From Candidatus Kirkpatrickella diaphorinae (lineage in GTDB: Bacteria > Pseudomonadota > Alphaproteobacteria > Acetobacterales > Acetobacteraceae), in assembly GCF_025736875.1 (NCBI RefSeq), contig NZ_CP107052.1:1754501-1818500 (forward strand): DNA of 64,000 nt, written 5' to 3'. Positions 10,021-18,476 of the stretch are shown one piece after another. Within the stretch, counting starts at the first letter, position 1. Each line of letters begins with the position of its first letter. Position numbers and translations under genes: made by a program. The notes beneath the pieces are model-generated. The model was not told the origin of the DNA, searched no databases, and worked only from the letters and a program-made list of their open reading frames with translations.

Positions 10021-10911
10021 ATGACCCACCCTTACGCACTCGTCCTTATTTTTGACCGCAAAGCGGGGTCCCTCCCCCCGGAAGCCATTGATATCGCCCG
10101 CGCCATGGTCAAAGGGGCGCGGCCTGTCATTCTGTCAGAGGGGGAGGCTGTCGAGATCCCCTGCGGCAAACCCGGAACGGGCGCCGCAACCCCGGCCACG
10201 ATCCGCGCCGCACTGGCCCCGCATCGGGTTGATGCGCTGCTTGTCAAACAGCGCGGCCGCCGTAAAGCCGTACTGATTGCCGATATGGACAGCACAATCG
10301 TCGCGGATGAAACGCTGGACCAGCTTGCCGCCTTGATCGGGTGCGGGGACGCGGTGAAGCGCATCACAGATGCGACGATGAACGGGACGCTCGACTTCGC
10401 GGCCGCTTTGACGGAGCGCGTCGCGCTGCTGCGCGGGCACCCCGCCGCTTTGCTTGAAGATGTCTGGAAAACGACGCGAATCAATGAGGGTGCCCAAACG
10501 CTCGTCAAAACCATGCGCGCCCATAATGCCCGCACCGCCCTCGTCTCGGGCGGTTTCACGTTCTTCACTTCCCGCGTCGCAGAGGCTTGCGGGTTTGATG
10601 AGCATCATGGAAATGTGCTCGGGATTGAGGATGGCACGCTTACCGGACGCCTCGCCGCGCCGATCCTCGGGCCTGACGGCAAAAAGGCGCATTTGACCCG
10701 CCTCCTCACTGAGCGCGGCGCACAGAATTCCGCGGCGCTGGCGACTGGCGATGGCGCCAATGACCTGCCCATGCTGCACCATGCCGGCTTCGGCGTCGCC
10801 TTTCACGGCAAGCCGAAATTAAGGGCGGAAATGCCGCTTCAGGTCAATTTCACCACGTTGCGAAGCCTGCTTTTCGCCCAGGGCTACAGGGCCGCGGATT
10901 TCGTCGAATAG
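10021..10911 (+). CDS. serB: Phosphoserine phosphatase
   Basis: Last step of serine synthesis; a HAD-superfamily phosphatase. HAD motif I is IADMDSTIVADETLD (nucleophile Asp in DMDST), motif II is LVSGGFTFF, and motif III/IV is ATGDGANDLPML. An N-terminal ~85-residue region precedes the HAD core, as in long SerB proteins. I chose the ATG at 10021 over 9973 because it avoids overlap with the divergent miaA start and gives MTHPYALVLIF; the result is 296 residues. The miaA-serB gap is only 39 nt, so the two divergent promoters must overlap. Confidence 0.93.
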   Translation: MTHPYALVLIFDRKAGSLPPEAIDIARAMVKGARPVILSEGEAVEIPCGKPGTGAATPATIRAALAPHRVDALLVKQRGRRKAVLIADMDSTIVADETLDQLAALIGCGDAVKRITDATMNGTLDFAAALTERVALLRGHPAALLEDVWKTTRINEGAQTLVKTMRAHNARTALVSGGFTFFTSRVAEACGFDEHHGNVLGIEDGTLTGRLAAPILGPDGKKAHLTRLLTERGAQNSAALATGDGANDLPMLHHAGFGVAFHGKPKLRAEMPLQVNFTTLRSLLFAQGYRAADFVE

Positions 10912-11004
10912 GTGAGATGAGAGCCGTTGAAATTTACTAGACGACAATCGACTTACAATTATCCGCCCTGCAACATCATGGTACGGGTCGGGGGCGCCAC
11001 TGAT

Positions 11005-11550
11005 TTACTGGCAAGCACCCACTTGTTTCGCTCCATATGCAGCCTCGCTAGGCGTATAGCGATCTCCAGCGCTTGATGAAAGCTGTTGGATCAGTCCCTT
11101 ACAGGAGAAGCCGGTCAATTTGAGATATAGTTTCGCGGATCTGACGGCTTGAGCATTCCAATCGATATGTAGGCTATCAACCGCTCTTGTCGCATCGTCA
11201 ATATCGTAACCGTTACCCACGTCTGACGAGAGTTGCTCAATCAGGCCGCGACGTGAGAACCCTGATATTGCGATATACTGCTTTGCTGATCTGGCAGCGT
11301 TCATTTGCGAGAAGATAGAATGTGCTGACGAAGATGGCATGCATATAAAAATTGTTGAAAATCCTACAAAATATCCCAAGAAAAATTTAGTCTGACTGGA
11401 TACACTACGGATTCTCACTCTCAATTTCTGAACTTTCTTTTGCAATTGACTTGTATATCTTTGTATAAAAATGCTTGTCGGTGGACAATCCTGTATTCCA
11501 ATTTTTATTTCGAGCATACTCAGGATCTTGATCTGACTGTCCCACCCCAT
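11005..11550 (-). CDS. Ltp-type (host cell surface-exposed lipoprotein family) membrane protein
   Basis: A 181-residue protein with two copies of the short repeat of the Ltp family (PF07553-like). Copy 1 is SAKQYIAISGFSRRGLIEQL, followed by an A-AVD segment. Copy 2 is SAKLYLKLTGFSCKGLIQQL, followed by A-Y-A-K. They are joined by the typical linker DWNAQAV. Before them a hydrophobic stretch (FFLGYFVGFSTIFIC) predicts a membrane anchor; no proper lipobox precedes its Cys. A known member, Ltp of phage TP-J34, blocks phage DNA entry (superinfection exclusion). The region is AT-richer than its surroundings. No convincing Shine-Dalgarno was found, and a later ATG at 11517 is possible. Together with the neighbouring nuclease it looks like an acquired defence islet. 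Confidence 0.72.
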   Translation of the reverse strand: MGWDSQIKILSMLEIKIGIQDCPPTSIFIQRYTSQLQKKVQKLRVRIRSVSSQTKFFLGYFVGFSTIFICMPSSSAHSIFSQMNAARSAKQYIAISGFSRRGLIEQLSSDVGNGYDIDDATRAVDSLHIDWNAQAVRSAKLYLKLTGFSCKGLIQQLSSSAGDRYTPSEAAYGAKQVGACQ

Positions 11551-11570
11551 ACTTTACTTTGCAGCAGATA

Positions 11571-12458
11571 TCACAAATCCATGAGCATCTCGCGCTGGCG
11601 AACACGTTCGAGCAGTTGCAAATTCAACTGTTTTGCTTCACCTCCGTAATGAGCGTCGCGATGACAATTCGGGCACAGTGCGACAACAGACGAGGGGTGG
11701 TCAGGACCTCCGTCACTCAATCGATGGATGTGATGCGCTTCCAGATACGGTCGACCGTTAGGAGTTAAAAATGGTGCTTTTGCTCCGCATCTTTCACATT
11801 TTCCATCGGCGCGAGCTAAAATGTAATCTCTGACCGCCTTGCTCCTGGCCCGGACCTCACTCACAGCTTCATACGCGTTTGATTGGCTCGCATAGTCAGC
11901 TTCATACAATGCTCTGCTTCGAAGCTCCGATAAGGAAACCTGCGGAGTAATTTCAGTTGCAAGTTCGTCCACTTCATCGATGAGCCCGCTCTGCGGGACT
12001 AAGGTGAAGACAATTGCGTCTCGAAGGGTGCCGTCAATATCGGGCTGCTGCTGGATATCCCACCCGCCGCAAACGAAAAGCCCCCTGAAATAAACTAAAC
12101 TACTTTTTTTTGAGTGCTGGAAAAGCAGTAAATCCTTGCTGCTTTTGACGTGATCGCGAATGGCTCGATTTCCCGACACCATCTGCATATCGCCTCGCTG
12201 ACCTTGGCCCGTGTACCGATATGTTCCGTCAGCTTTGAAAACGTTTTGGTAGCCAATAGCGCTTGAGCCCAGTCCCGTGAAGATAAATACTCCGGGAAAA
12301 TTGGCTGGCGTGGCAATACCGCCCTGTTGTTGCCCCCCAAAGCGTCGATGGATGTCATTTCGGCGGTGGTAGAGAAGATTTAACTGAAACGGCCAAAACA
12401 TGATCAATTGGAACATGAGGCGCCGCGTTATGCAAGCGCATACCTGACAGCCGTTCAA
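11571..12458 (-). CDS. HNH endonuclease with ScoMcrA-like SRA domain (putative type IV restriction)
   Basis: The N-terminal half matches the SRA-like base-flipping domain seen in ScoMcrA-type enzymes: HRRNDIHRRFGGQQQGGI, then FIFTG and the YTGQGQRGDMQM segment. The C-terminal quarter is a zinc-bound HNH nuclease, with CERCG, then EAHHIHRLSDGGPD, then CPNCHRDAHYGG. Relatives cut DNA carrying modified bases (methyl-C, phosphorothioate), so this is probably a modification-dependent restriction enzyme aimed at phage DNA. The N-terminus is uncertain: ATGs at 12416 or 12401 would start closer to the conserved HRRNDIH block, and no clear Shine-Dalgarno decides. It sits between the Ltp-like gene and tRNA-Tyr. 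Confidence 0.82.
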   Translation of the reverse strand: MNGCQVCACITRRLMFQLIMFWPFQLNLLYHRRNDIHRRFGGQQQGGIATPANFPGVFIFTGLGSSAIGYQNVFKADGTYRYTGQGQRGDMQMVSGNRAIRDHVKSSKDLLLFQHSKKSSLVYFRGLFVCGGWDIQQQPDIDGTLRDAIVFTLVPQSGLIDEVDELATEITPQVSLSELRSRALYEADYASQSNAYEAVSEVRARSKAVRDYILARADGKCERCGAKAPFLTPNGRPYLEAHHIHRLSDGGPDHPSSVVALCPNCHRDAHYGGEAKQLNLQLLERVRQREMLMDL

Positions 12459-12730
12459 ATGTCATTGGAAAGGTCCTCACGGTGAAGGCAGCAACCTTAA
12501 TAGCCCGTCGATCGATGAAAAAGGGGGGCAGTTCAACGCTAAGATTGCGCAAAACTCTGACAGTTCGGGCCTGACCGGCAAGAATCTTGCCTGAATAAAG
12601 CCGACTTTAACCGAAATTCTCAGCCCGATTTGTCCACATTAAGAGTGATATGCGGTAGAAGCTTTGAGAGGGAGCACCCGCAACGAGTAAGCCTCGACCT
12701 CCTGATGAACATCGATTTTTTTGTATTCGA

Positions 12731-12816
12731 TGGTGGAGAGGGTTGGATTCGAACCAACGTAGGCGTACGCCAGCGGATTTACAGTCCGCCCCCTTTAGCC
12801 ACTCGGGCACCTCTCC
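12731..12816 (-). tRNA. tRNA-Tyr (GTA)
   Basis: On the minus strand the sequence folds as a class II tRNA. The acceptor GGAGAGG pairs with CCTCTCC, followed by A and an encoded CCA. The anticodon loop CTGTAAA gives GTA, and there is a long variable arm, GCTGGCGTACGCC-like, between the anticodon and T arms. The T arm is TTGGTTCGAATCCAA. Its 3' end faces the Ltp/HNH islet, the usual orientation for an element integrated at a tRNA. Confidence 0.96.
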
Positions 12817-12927
12817 GTTCGGTTGTTGCGGGATATGGCTTTCTACACGATCTGTCAACGCCCTTCCGTCAAAGCAGGCCGCTTTTGTCACATGACGGCG
12901 GGCGCGACTTCGCTTATAGGGTGAACC

Positions 12928-13695
12928 ATGTCGAGACAGAATAAACGCGATCGCCACACGGAGCACGCAGCCGCCCCCCGCCAGAAGGGACAGGCTGGTT
13001 ACTGGATGTACGGTTTACATGCCGTGACATCGGCTCTCAAAAATCCTCATCGGCAGGCCCATGAACTGCTCGTGACACGAGAGGCTGCGCAAGCGCTCTC
13101 TCAGGTCGAGATCATGCAGGCCGTGGCCCCGCAGATTGTCGATCGCAGCCGCATCGACCCCCTTTGTGGTCGCGATGCGGTGCATCAGGGCATCGCCCTG
13201 CGCGTCGCCCCTCTGGCGCCTTTCGCGATCGAGGATCTGTCCGATCGCGAGGGGACAATCCTGATACTCGACCAGGTGACCGACCCACGCAATATCGGGG
13301 CCATTCTGCGCTCTGCCGCTGCCTTCAACGCGGCGGGCATTATCCTGCAGGACCGCCACGCTCCGCAGGAAAGCGGGGTGATGGCAAAAGCCGCGTCCGG
13401 CGCGCTGGATGTCGTTCCGGTGGTGCGCGAAGTCAATCTCTCCCGCGCGATCGCGCATTTGCAGAAAGCGGGATATTGGGTCATCGGCCTGGATACTGGC
13501 GGCAGCATCCTGTCACGGGAGGGTCTGGGGGAGAGACGCGCGGCGCTTGTCCTCGGGGCGGAGGGGGAAGGTCTACGTCGCCTGACCCGGGAACATTGCG
13601 ATGAAATCGCTCGACTGCACATGCAGGGAGACATGGAGAGTCTCAATGTCTCCGTCGCCGCCTCTGTCGCGCTCTATGAGCTCGCCCGGCCGTAA
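12928..13695 (+). CDS. rlmB: 23S rRNA (guanosine-2'-O)-methyltransferase RlmB (SPOUT)
   Basis: A TrmH/SpoU-family 2'-O-methyltransferase, probably acting on G2251 of 23S rRNA. An N-terminal L30e-like substrate domain (YWMYGLHAVTSALKNP) precedes the trefoil-knot catalytic domain. SPOUT motif 1 is LDQVTDPRNIGAILRSAAAF, motif 2 is LVLGAEGEGLRRLTREHCD, and motif 3 is GDMESLNVSVAASVALYEL. At 255 residues it is normal. The open frame starts at the ATG at 12928, after a basic, disordered leader of about 25 residues. It is transcribed away from tRNA-Tyr. Confidence 0.92.
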   Translation: MSRQNKRDRHTEHAAAPRQKGQAGYWMYGLHAVTSALKNPHRQAHELLVTREAAQALSQVEIMQAVAPQIVDRSRIDPLCGRDAVHQGIALRVAPLAPFAIEDLSDREGTILILDQVTDPRNIGAILRSAAAFNAAGIILQDRHAPQESGVMAKAASGALDVVPVVREVNLSRAIAHLQKAGYWVIGLDTGGSILSREGLGERRAALVLGAEGEGLRRLTREHCDEIARLHMQGDMESLNVSVAASVALYELARP

Positions 13696-13987
13696 AGTCC
13701 GGCCAATGCGGCGGGATGCGATGCGAGCACGACATCGCCCCAAACGGGCCACGCCGACCATCAATCTGCTAATAGCGGGAAGAGCGTAGCAGGCCGTCAT
13801 CAAGGCCGCCGCGCTCTTCAAGGTGCGCAATTTGCAAGCGCAAGGTCAGAGATCCCCCGCGTCGCAGCCTGAACACGGTTCTCATTTCAACAGGCAGTCG
13901 GCCTTTACAATGATCAAGCGAGACGTCACCGCATCAACAGCGTAAAGATCTTATGTTATCACGGTTTTCTGCCAGAACGGCCAGACG

Positions 13988-14947
13988 ATGAACGCAGGTA
14001 TCAAGGCAATGTCGAAAATGAAATCTCTTTCTCTTGTAGTGCCGTTCTACAATGAGAGCCGTAATGTCGAACGCTTTTCGGACACCATCACTCCAATTCT
14101 TGAAGATCTCGCTTTGAGAGAGTGGGAAGTCATCTGCGTCGATGATGGAAGTCAGGATGACAGCCTGGCGCGTTTAATCGCGCTTCATGGCAGAGACGGG
14201 CGCTTCAAGATCGTGGAGTTATCCCGCAATTTCGGCAAAGAGGCGGCGATGACCGCTGGCTTGCTTGAAGCGAAAGGCGATGCCGTGATTGTCATGGATG
14301 CTGACCTTCAGGACCCGCCGGACCTTATCCCTGAGATGCTGACAAAATGGCGCGACGGTGCGGATGTCGTTCTTGCTCGGCGCGTGGACAGGTCATCTGA
14401 CGGCCATGCGAAGCGCCTGACGGCCGCCTGGTTCTACCGCGTCCATAATGCCCTTTCCAAAGTGAAAATTCCTGAAAATGTGGGTGATTTCCGCTTGATG
14501 GACCGCGCCGTCATCAATGCGCTGGCGCAATTGCCGGAACGCCAGAGATTTATGAAAGGCCTGTTTGCATGGGTCGGGTTTCAGACCGAGACGATCGATT
14601 ACACACGCCCGCCCCGCCTCGCGGGTGAAACGTCCTTTTCCGGGCTCGCCCTATGGAATCTCGCGCTTGAAAGCATTACGGGGTTTTCAACGATCCCGCT
14701 GAGGATCTGGACATATATCGGTTTCTCCGGCGCCTGCCTGGCGGCCCTCTATGGCATATTCATCCTCGTGCGAACCTTGATCACCGGGACCAATGCGCCC
14801 GGCTACCCGTCCCTTTTCTGCGCCGTGATCTTTTTCGGGTCCGTGCAGATCATGAGTATCGGGATGTTGGGCGAGTATATCGGGCGCATCTATATGGAGG
14901 CAAAACAACGGCCTCTCTTTATTAAGAGGCGCGTCTACGCGGAGTGA
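13988..14947 (+). CDS. GtrB/DPM1-like polyprenyl-phosphate glycosyltransferase (GT2)
   Basis: A 319-residue membrane-anchored GT2 enzyme. The N-terminal GT-A domain begins LSLVVPFYNESRNV, and contains VICVDDGSQDDS and the metal/nucleotide motif VIVMDADLQDPPDLIPEM, exactly the GtrB/DPM1 pattern. The C-terminus holds two transmembrane helices (around residues 235-255 and 270-295) and ends GEYIGRIYMEAKQRPLF, typical of GtrB. It would make undecaprenyl-phosphate-glucose for transfer in the periplasm by the adjacent convergent GtrII-type protein. No GtrA flippase is visible nearby. Which of the first three Met codons starts the protein is unclear. Confidence 0.88.
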   Translation: MNAGIKAMSKMKSLSLVVPFYNESRNVERFSDTITPILEDLALREWEVICVDDGSQDDSLARLIALHGRDGRFKIVELSRNFGKEAAMTAGLLEAKGDAVIVMDADLQDPPDLIPEMLTKWRDGADVVLARRVDRSSDGHAKRLTAAWFYRVHNALSKVKIPENVGDFRLMDRAVINALAQLPERQRFMKGLFAWVGFQTETIDYTRPPRLAGETSFSGLALWNLALESITGFSTIPLRIWTYIGFSGACLAALYGIFILVRTLITGTNAPGYPSLFCAVIFFGSVQIMSIGMLGEYIGRIYMEAKQRPLFIKRRVYAE

Positions 14948-16486
14948 TCATGGGATCGGGCAGGCGCGGCTGAAATCAATCAGAATGCGGTCGCCCGTCT
15001 GATAAAGGCTGTAATAACGGCGGGCGATCTGATGTTCATAGAGACATGATTGCCGCATGGCCGCGGCCGCCCTCATCGGGAAGGAAGAACTCTCTTCATC
15101 AAAGCCGAAATATGTCGCGTTGCTCTGCAGGCCGAATTCTTTGAGAATGACATCATTCCATCCCCAGATTTTGAACATTGTGAGAAGCGCATCCAGATGG
15201 AGTGAGGCGCGATTTTCAAAAATCACGCGCGCTTTTGGATCAACCGGAACCGGGTCCGAATCCCTCCAGGATGAGAAGACGCGCAGCGCGACGGGCCGCC
15301 CGTGGCTGGCTGTGTAAATATCTTCCACAATCTCGGCGGCAAGCCTGTTTTCAAAAAGCGCCTGAGCATGGGCGGCATTACCCCACTCATAAGCCATCAT
15401 CAATTGCGTGAGGAGCATCCATCCGCTCAGCAAAATCGGCAAGCGCCGCCAGCTTCGGAATGTCGCATGTCGACCGATGAGGAAGCATGTCGCCAGGCTT
15501 AAAAAAGTGCCTCCACTCATCAGCACGCGCGCGTCAAAAACGGGTGTTGCGAGGATTGACATGACGCCCGGCATGGAGATGACGGCCACGCCCAGCATGA
15601 AAATAGCGAAGATACCGCCCCGAATACCGCGAGATCTGTAAGCTTGAAAGCCAAGGCCTGCGGCACCCCCGATCAAGCCGATGAGGAGGATTCGCGCATG
15701 ATTACTCCACGCATATTCATTGAAATAAAGTCTGACAAATTGCGCGACGTGGCGCGCAATGATGTGGGGGTTGAAGGTCGTCGCAGCATGCAAATGCAGA
15801 TAATCGAAATTGAATCCTTCGAGATGGAGAAGAAATGTTTCAGCCTTGTAAGCGCAGAGCGCGGCGACGAGACAAAGGAGATTTTTGACGTAATAGAGCG
15901 ACGCAGCTTTGATGCCGCCCTCCAACATCTGAAGGAGCGCGCCGAGGCAGAGCAGGACGAGAAACACATTCACTGCCGGCTGATATAGATTGACGGTCAG
16001 GAAAAGCGCCGAAGCCACAGTCAGATATCGACGCAGACCTGTCATGGGCGCGGAGAGTGAGAGTGCTGCAACAGCTGTCGCGAGCGCCATTGACTGATAA
16101 AGCGAGTCGACACGGTAAGAGAGATTTTCGAGGAAATAGGGCGAGCAGACAATCAAGCCAAGGACAAGAAGGCCCGAAAGACGGTTGAAGCGCCACGCCG
16201 TGGAAAGGGACGTTAATGCCAGAGACAGAATAGCGACGGACAGGATCTGCGTAAGCGGGGCAATGTCATGCTGATGGAATGTCGCATTGAGGGCGATAAA
16301 AAGCAGTTCGGAGAGATAACGCCCGTTCGCCGCCATGCCGATATAAGAGTAAAGCGCGCGCCCATGATCGTCGATGAGGTAGAAATTTGCGTGAATGATC
16401 GGATAAGCAAATAACCCGATCAGAATCAGAAACAGAAAAAAACGTATAAAAAATTCTTCCTTGTCGGAAGCGCGCTCGAAAAACAT
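14948..16486 (-). CDS. GtrII-like integral membrane glucosyltransferase
   Basis: A 512-residue polytopic protein with about ten hydrophobic segments through residue ~370, then a soluble C-terminal part of ~140 residues. The first periplasmic loop reads IDDHGRALYSYIGMAANGRYLSELLF, with the acidic residues and GR-L-E pattern of GtrII-type glucosyltransferases, which move glucose from undecaprenyl-phosphate-glucose onto surface polysaccharide. The C-terminal part has cysteines (QSCLYEHQ, SRACP). Its stop abuts that of the GtrB-like gene (convergent, zero gap), so the pair is functionally linked though not one operon. The acceptor glycan is unknown. Confidence 0.8.
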   Translation of the reverse strand: MFFERASDKEEFFIRFFLFLILIGLFAYPIIHANFYLIDDHGRALYSYIGMAANGRYLSELLFIALNATFHQHDIAPLTQILSVAILSLALTSLSTAWRFNRLSGLLVLGLIVCSPYFLENLSYRVDSLYQSMALATAVAALSLSAPMTGLRRYLTVASALFLTVNLYQPAVNVFLVLLCLGALLQMLEGGIKAASLYYVKNLLCLVAALCAYKAETFLLHLEGFNFDYLHLHAATTFNPHIIARHVAQFVRLYFNEYAWSNHARILLIGLIGGAAGLGFQAYRSRGIRGGIFAIFMLGVAVISMPGVMSILATPVFDARVLMSGGTFLSLATCFLIGRHATFRSWRRLPILLSGWMLLTQLMMAYEWGNAAHAQALFENRLAAEIVEDIYTASHGRPVALRVFSSWRDSDPVPVDPKARVIFENRASLHLDALLTMFKIWGWNDVILKEFGLQSNATYFGFDEESSSFPMRAAAAMRQSCLYEHQIARRYYSLYQTGDRILIDFSRACPIP

Positions 16487-16821
16487 AATTTCCTCGGCTG
16501 AAATATCGTCATTGGGATTTTTTTAAGGTTTATGCGTCAAGGCGGCCACCTGACAAGACCATCTTAAAAAGGGACCACTGTCCGGAAATGTCTTCTTTCT
16601 GAAAGATTTTTTTTTACTTACATTGTGAAATAATCAAGCCATTGAATCTTAAGGACATATAGATGTATCTTCGCTCACAGATATCTCATCTGAACGGGAT
16701 AAAAATCCGGATGGGGAGGTGACGCCGTTTGCCGACCCTGACGACAAAAGCTTGAACTGCGCCCCATTGCACCCGACATCATCTGAAATATCAGACCTTA
16801 TCTTATAGAGAGAAGACCCGC
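16487..16821. other. Intergenic region upstream of GtrII-like gene
   Basis: No convincing gene. It is AT-rich around 16600-16670, including a long T-run (16608-16615). It must hold the promoter of the minus-strand GtrII-like gene and any promoter of the small ORF at 16822. No clear -35/-10 pair or hairpin was identified. Confidence 0.5.
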
Positions 16822-16935
16822 ATGGCCGCTCCCAAAAACCGTGTCGATGTCCCCGTTATCGGGGTGAAACATCTGATCATCATGCAGGGCCTGCTTGTTG
16901 CCTTCACCATTATGGTCGCTCTGATCAATCATTAA
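16822..16935 (+). CDS. Putative 37-residue single-span membrane protein
   Basis: An ATG-started frame encodes a charged N-terminus (MAAPKNRVDVP) followed by a hydrophobic helix (HLIIMQGLLVAFTIMVALI) and ends NH-stop. The layout of positive cytoplasmic tail plus one transmembrane span is that of small regulatory or accessory membrane proteins. A purine stretch (AGAGAGAAG) lies 8-16 nt upstream. It lies convergent with znuB. I do not recognise a family; chance is not excluded for so short a frame. Confidence 0.42.
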   Translation: MAAPKNRVDVPVIGVKHLIIMQGLLVAFTIMVALINH

Positions 16936-16957
16936 AGACGGTGCGTTCAGCCCTTCT

Positions 16958-17773
16958 CTAAGTCTGTCGCCGCATGATCAGGCACGCCAGCCCGTAGCAA
17001 AGGGCGGAGCCGACACTGATCCAGAATGAGGGCGGTGCATCAGTCCACCAGGAGAGGGCGATCCCCGCCCATGCCAATATCAATGCCAGCATGGCGGATG
17101 TGACAACGCCTCTGAGTGGCGGGAAGCCGAGCCGCAATATCGTGGCCGCCGGGCCGATGAGCAGCGCGAAGACGAGTAAAATGCCCGTCATCATGGCGCA
17201 GACAGACGTCACCAACGCGACATTGAGCATGAAAATCACCGCGATCCATCTTTTCTGCGCGCCCTGAAGCATAGCGAGGTCGGGGTCAAGGCTGGCATGG
17301 AGCAGAGGCCGCGCGATCAACATCATGATGGCGACACCGATTATCGAGATGGCGATGAGTGGCGTCAGCAAAGCGCGATCCACCCCGAACAGATTGCCGA
17401 ATAAAAGTGACGTTGCACTGCTGGCTGGCGATACCTGCCAGCTCAGAAATAAAAGCCCGATCCCGAGGCTCGCCGCGAGGACGAGGCCCGTGACACTATC
17501 CCGTGCGTGATCGGGAGGCGGAGCGGCCCGCGACGCGGAGGTGGCTTCCCACCCCATAAAGATGGCTGTGACGCAAGTGATGGCGAGCATCCCGGCAAGG
17601 GGCGATAAGCCGATCAGGACGGCGCCTGTCGCGCCGGTAAAACCGACATGAGAGAGCGCGTGACCGGCGAAGCTCTGACCACGAAGCACCAGAAACCAGC
17701 CGACCACGCCACATGAGACCGCGATAAATGCCGATGCCAGAAAAGCATGGCGCATGAAATCAAACTCAAACAT
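16958..17773 (-). CDS. znuB: Zinc ABC transporter permease
   Basis: A 271-residue ABC-3 family (ZnuB/MntB-type) permease with about eight transmembrane segments. The N-terminus is DFMRHAFLASAFIAVSCGVVG; the RGQSFAGHALSHVGFTGATG segment is the conserved cytoplasmic loop/TM pair of this family, and TGILLVFALLIGPAATILRL lies in the C-terminal half. It overlaps znuC by 8 nt and completes the znuA-znuC-znuB operon. Substrate assignment to zinc rests mostly on the divergent zur gene. Confidence 0.9.
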   Translation of the reverse strand: MFEFDFMRHAFLASAFIAVSCGVVGWFLVLRGQSFAGHALSHVGFTGATGAVLIGLSPLAGMLAITCVTAIFMGWEATSASRAAPPPDHARDSVTGLVLAASLGIGLLFLSWQVSPASSATSLLFGNLFGVDRALLTPLIAISIIGVAIMMLIARPLLHASLDPDLAMLQGAQKRWIAVIFMLNVALVTSVCAMMTGILLVFALLIGPAATILRLGFPPLRGVVTSAMLALILAWAGIALSWWTDAPPSFWISVGSALCYGLACLIMRRQT

Positions 17774-18476
17774 CGGATTTTTCCAACCGACAATGCGTCA
17801 GGCGCAGGGCCAGATGAGGTGTGTGGCGGAAAGGGTCGAGGTGATGCGTGCTCACGAGAATGGTCAGACGAAGGTCCCGGCAGAGCCGTGCCAGAAGGGA
17901 AGCGATCTGCTGCTGCCCCTCCGCATCGACACTCGTCATCGGCTCATCAAGGATCAGGATCTTAGGATGCGCCAGCAAGGCGACGGCCAGAAATACGCGC
18001 TGCTTTTCCCCACCTGAGAGGAGGCCCATGGGCCGATGCGCGAAGCCCGCCGCCCCGACAAGTTCAAGGGCGCGCGCCACATCCTTGCGGCAGGTCGCGG
18101 AGAAATTGAGGGGGCCCAAGCGGCCGCCACGCCATGCCGACGTTACATAGTCCAGCGCGGTGATTTGCGGCACGGGCACGCGACGTCCCTGGGGAAGGTA
18201 ACCGATTCCATCCTGCCCCAAATGCGCGGCACGGCCGAGGATACTGACGGAGCCCGACATTAAGGGGTGTAGGCCCAGAATGGTGTGGAGAAACGTCGTC
18301 TTTCCGTGGCCATTCGCCCCCATCAAAACCGCCAATTTCCCTTCATGAAGGCAGAGATCCGCATTTTCGAGGAGGACATGCTTCTCGTAACCGATGCACA
18401 GTGCGGAAATCGCGATAACCGGTGGCGAAGAGATATCCGTCTCATCCGACCGCCGGGCCGACACTAAATCTGTCAT
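17766..18476 (-). CDS. znuC: Zinc ABC transporter ATP-binding protein
   Basis: A 236-residue ABC ATPase. Walker A is GANGHGKT, the signature is LLSGGEKQRVFLAVALL, Walker B is ILILDEP, and the H-loop is LVSTHH. GYLPQGRRVPVPQITALDYV is the Q-loop region, with the V-P-QI-A sequence common in ZnuC/MntA-type ATPases. ATGA overlap with znuA upstream (18473-18476) and 8-nt overlap with znuB downstream show a tightly coupled operon. Confidence 0.92.
   Translation of the reverse strand: MTDLVSARRSDETDISSPPVIAISALCIGYEKHVLLENADLCLHEGKLAVLMGANGHGKTTFLHTILGLHPLMSGSVSILGRAAHLGQDGIGYLPQGRRVPVPQITALDYVTSAWRGGRLGPLNFSATCRKDVARALELVGAAGFAHRPMGLLSGGEKQRVFLAVALLAHPKILILDEPMTSVDAEGQQQIASLLARLCRDLRLTILVSTHHLDPFRHTPHLALRLTHCRLEKSDV

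Noticed and set aside
10912-12730. Attachment-site repeat of the tRNA-Tyr 3' end near serB
   Set aside because: No matching repeat was found between serB and the islet, so integration at this tRNA stays unproven.
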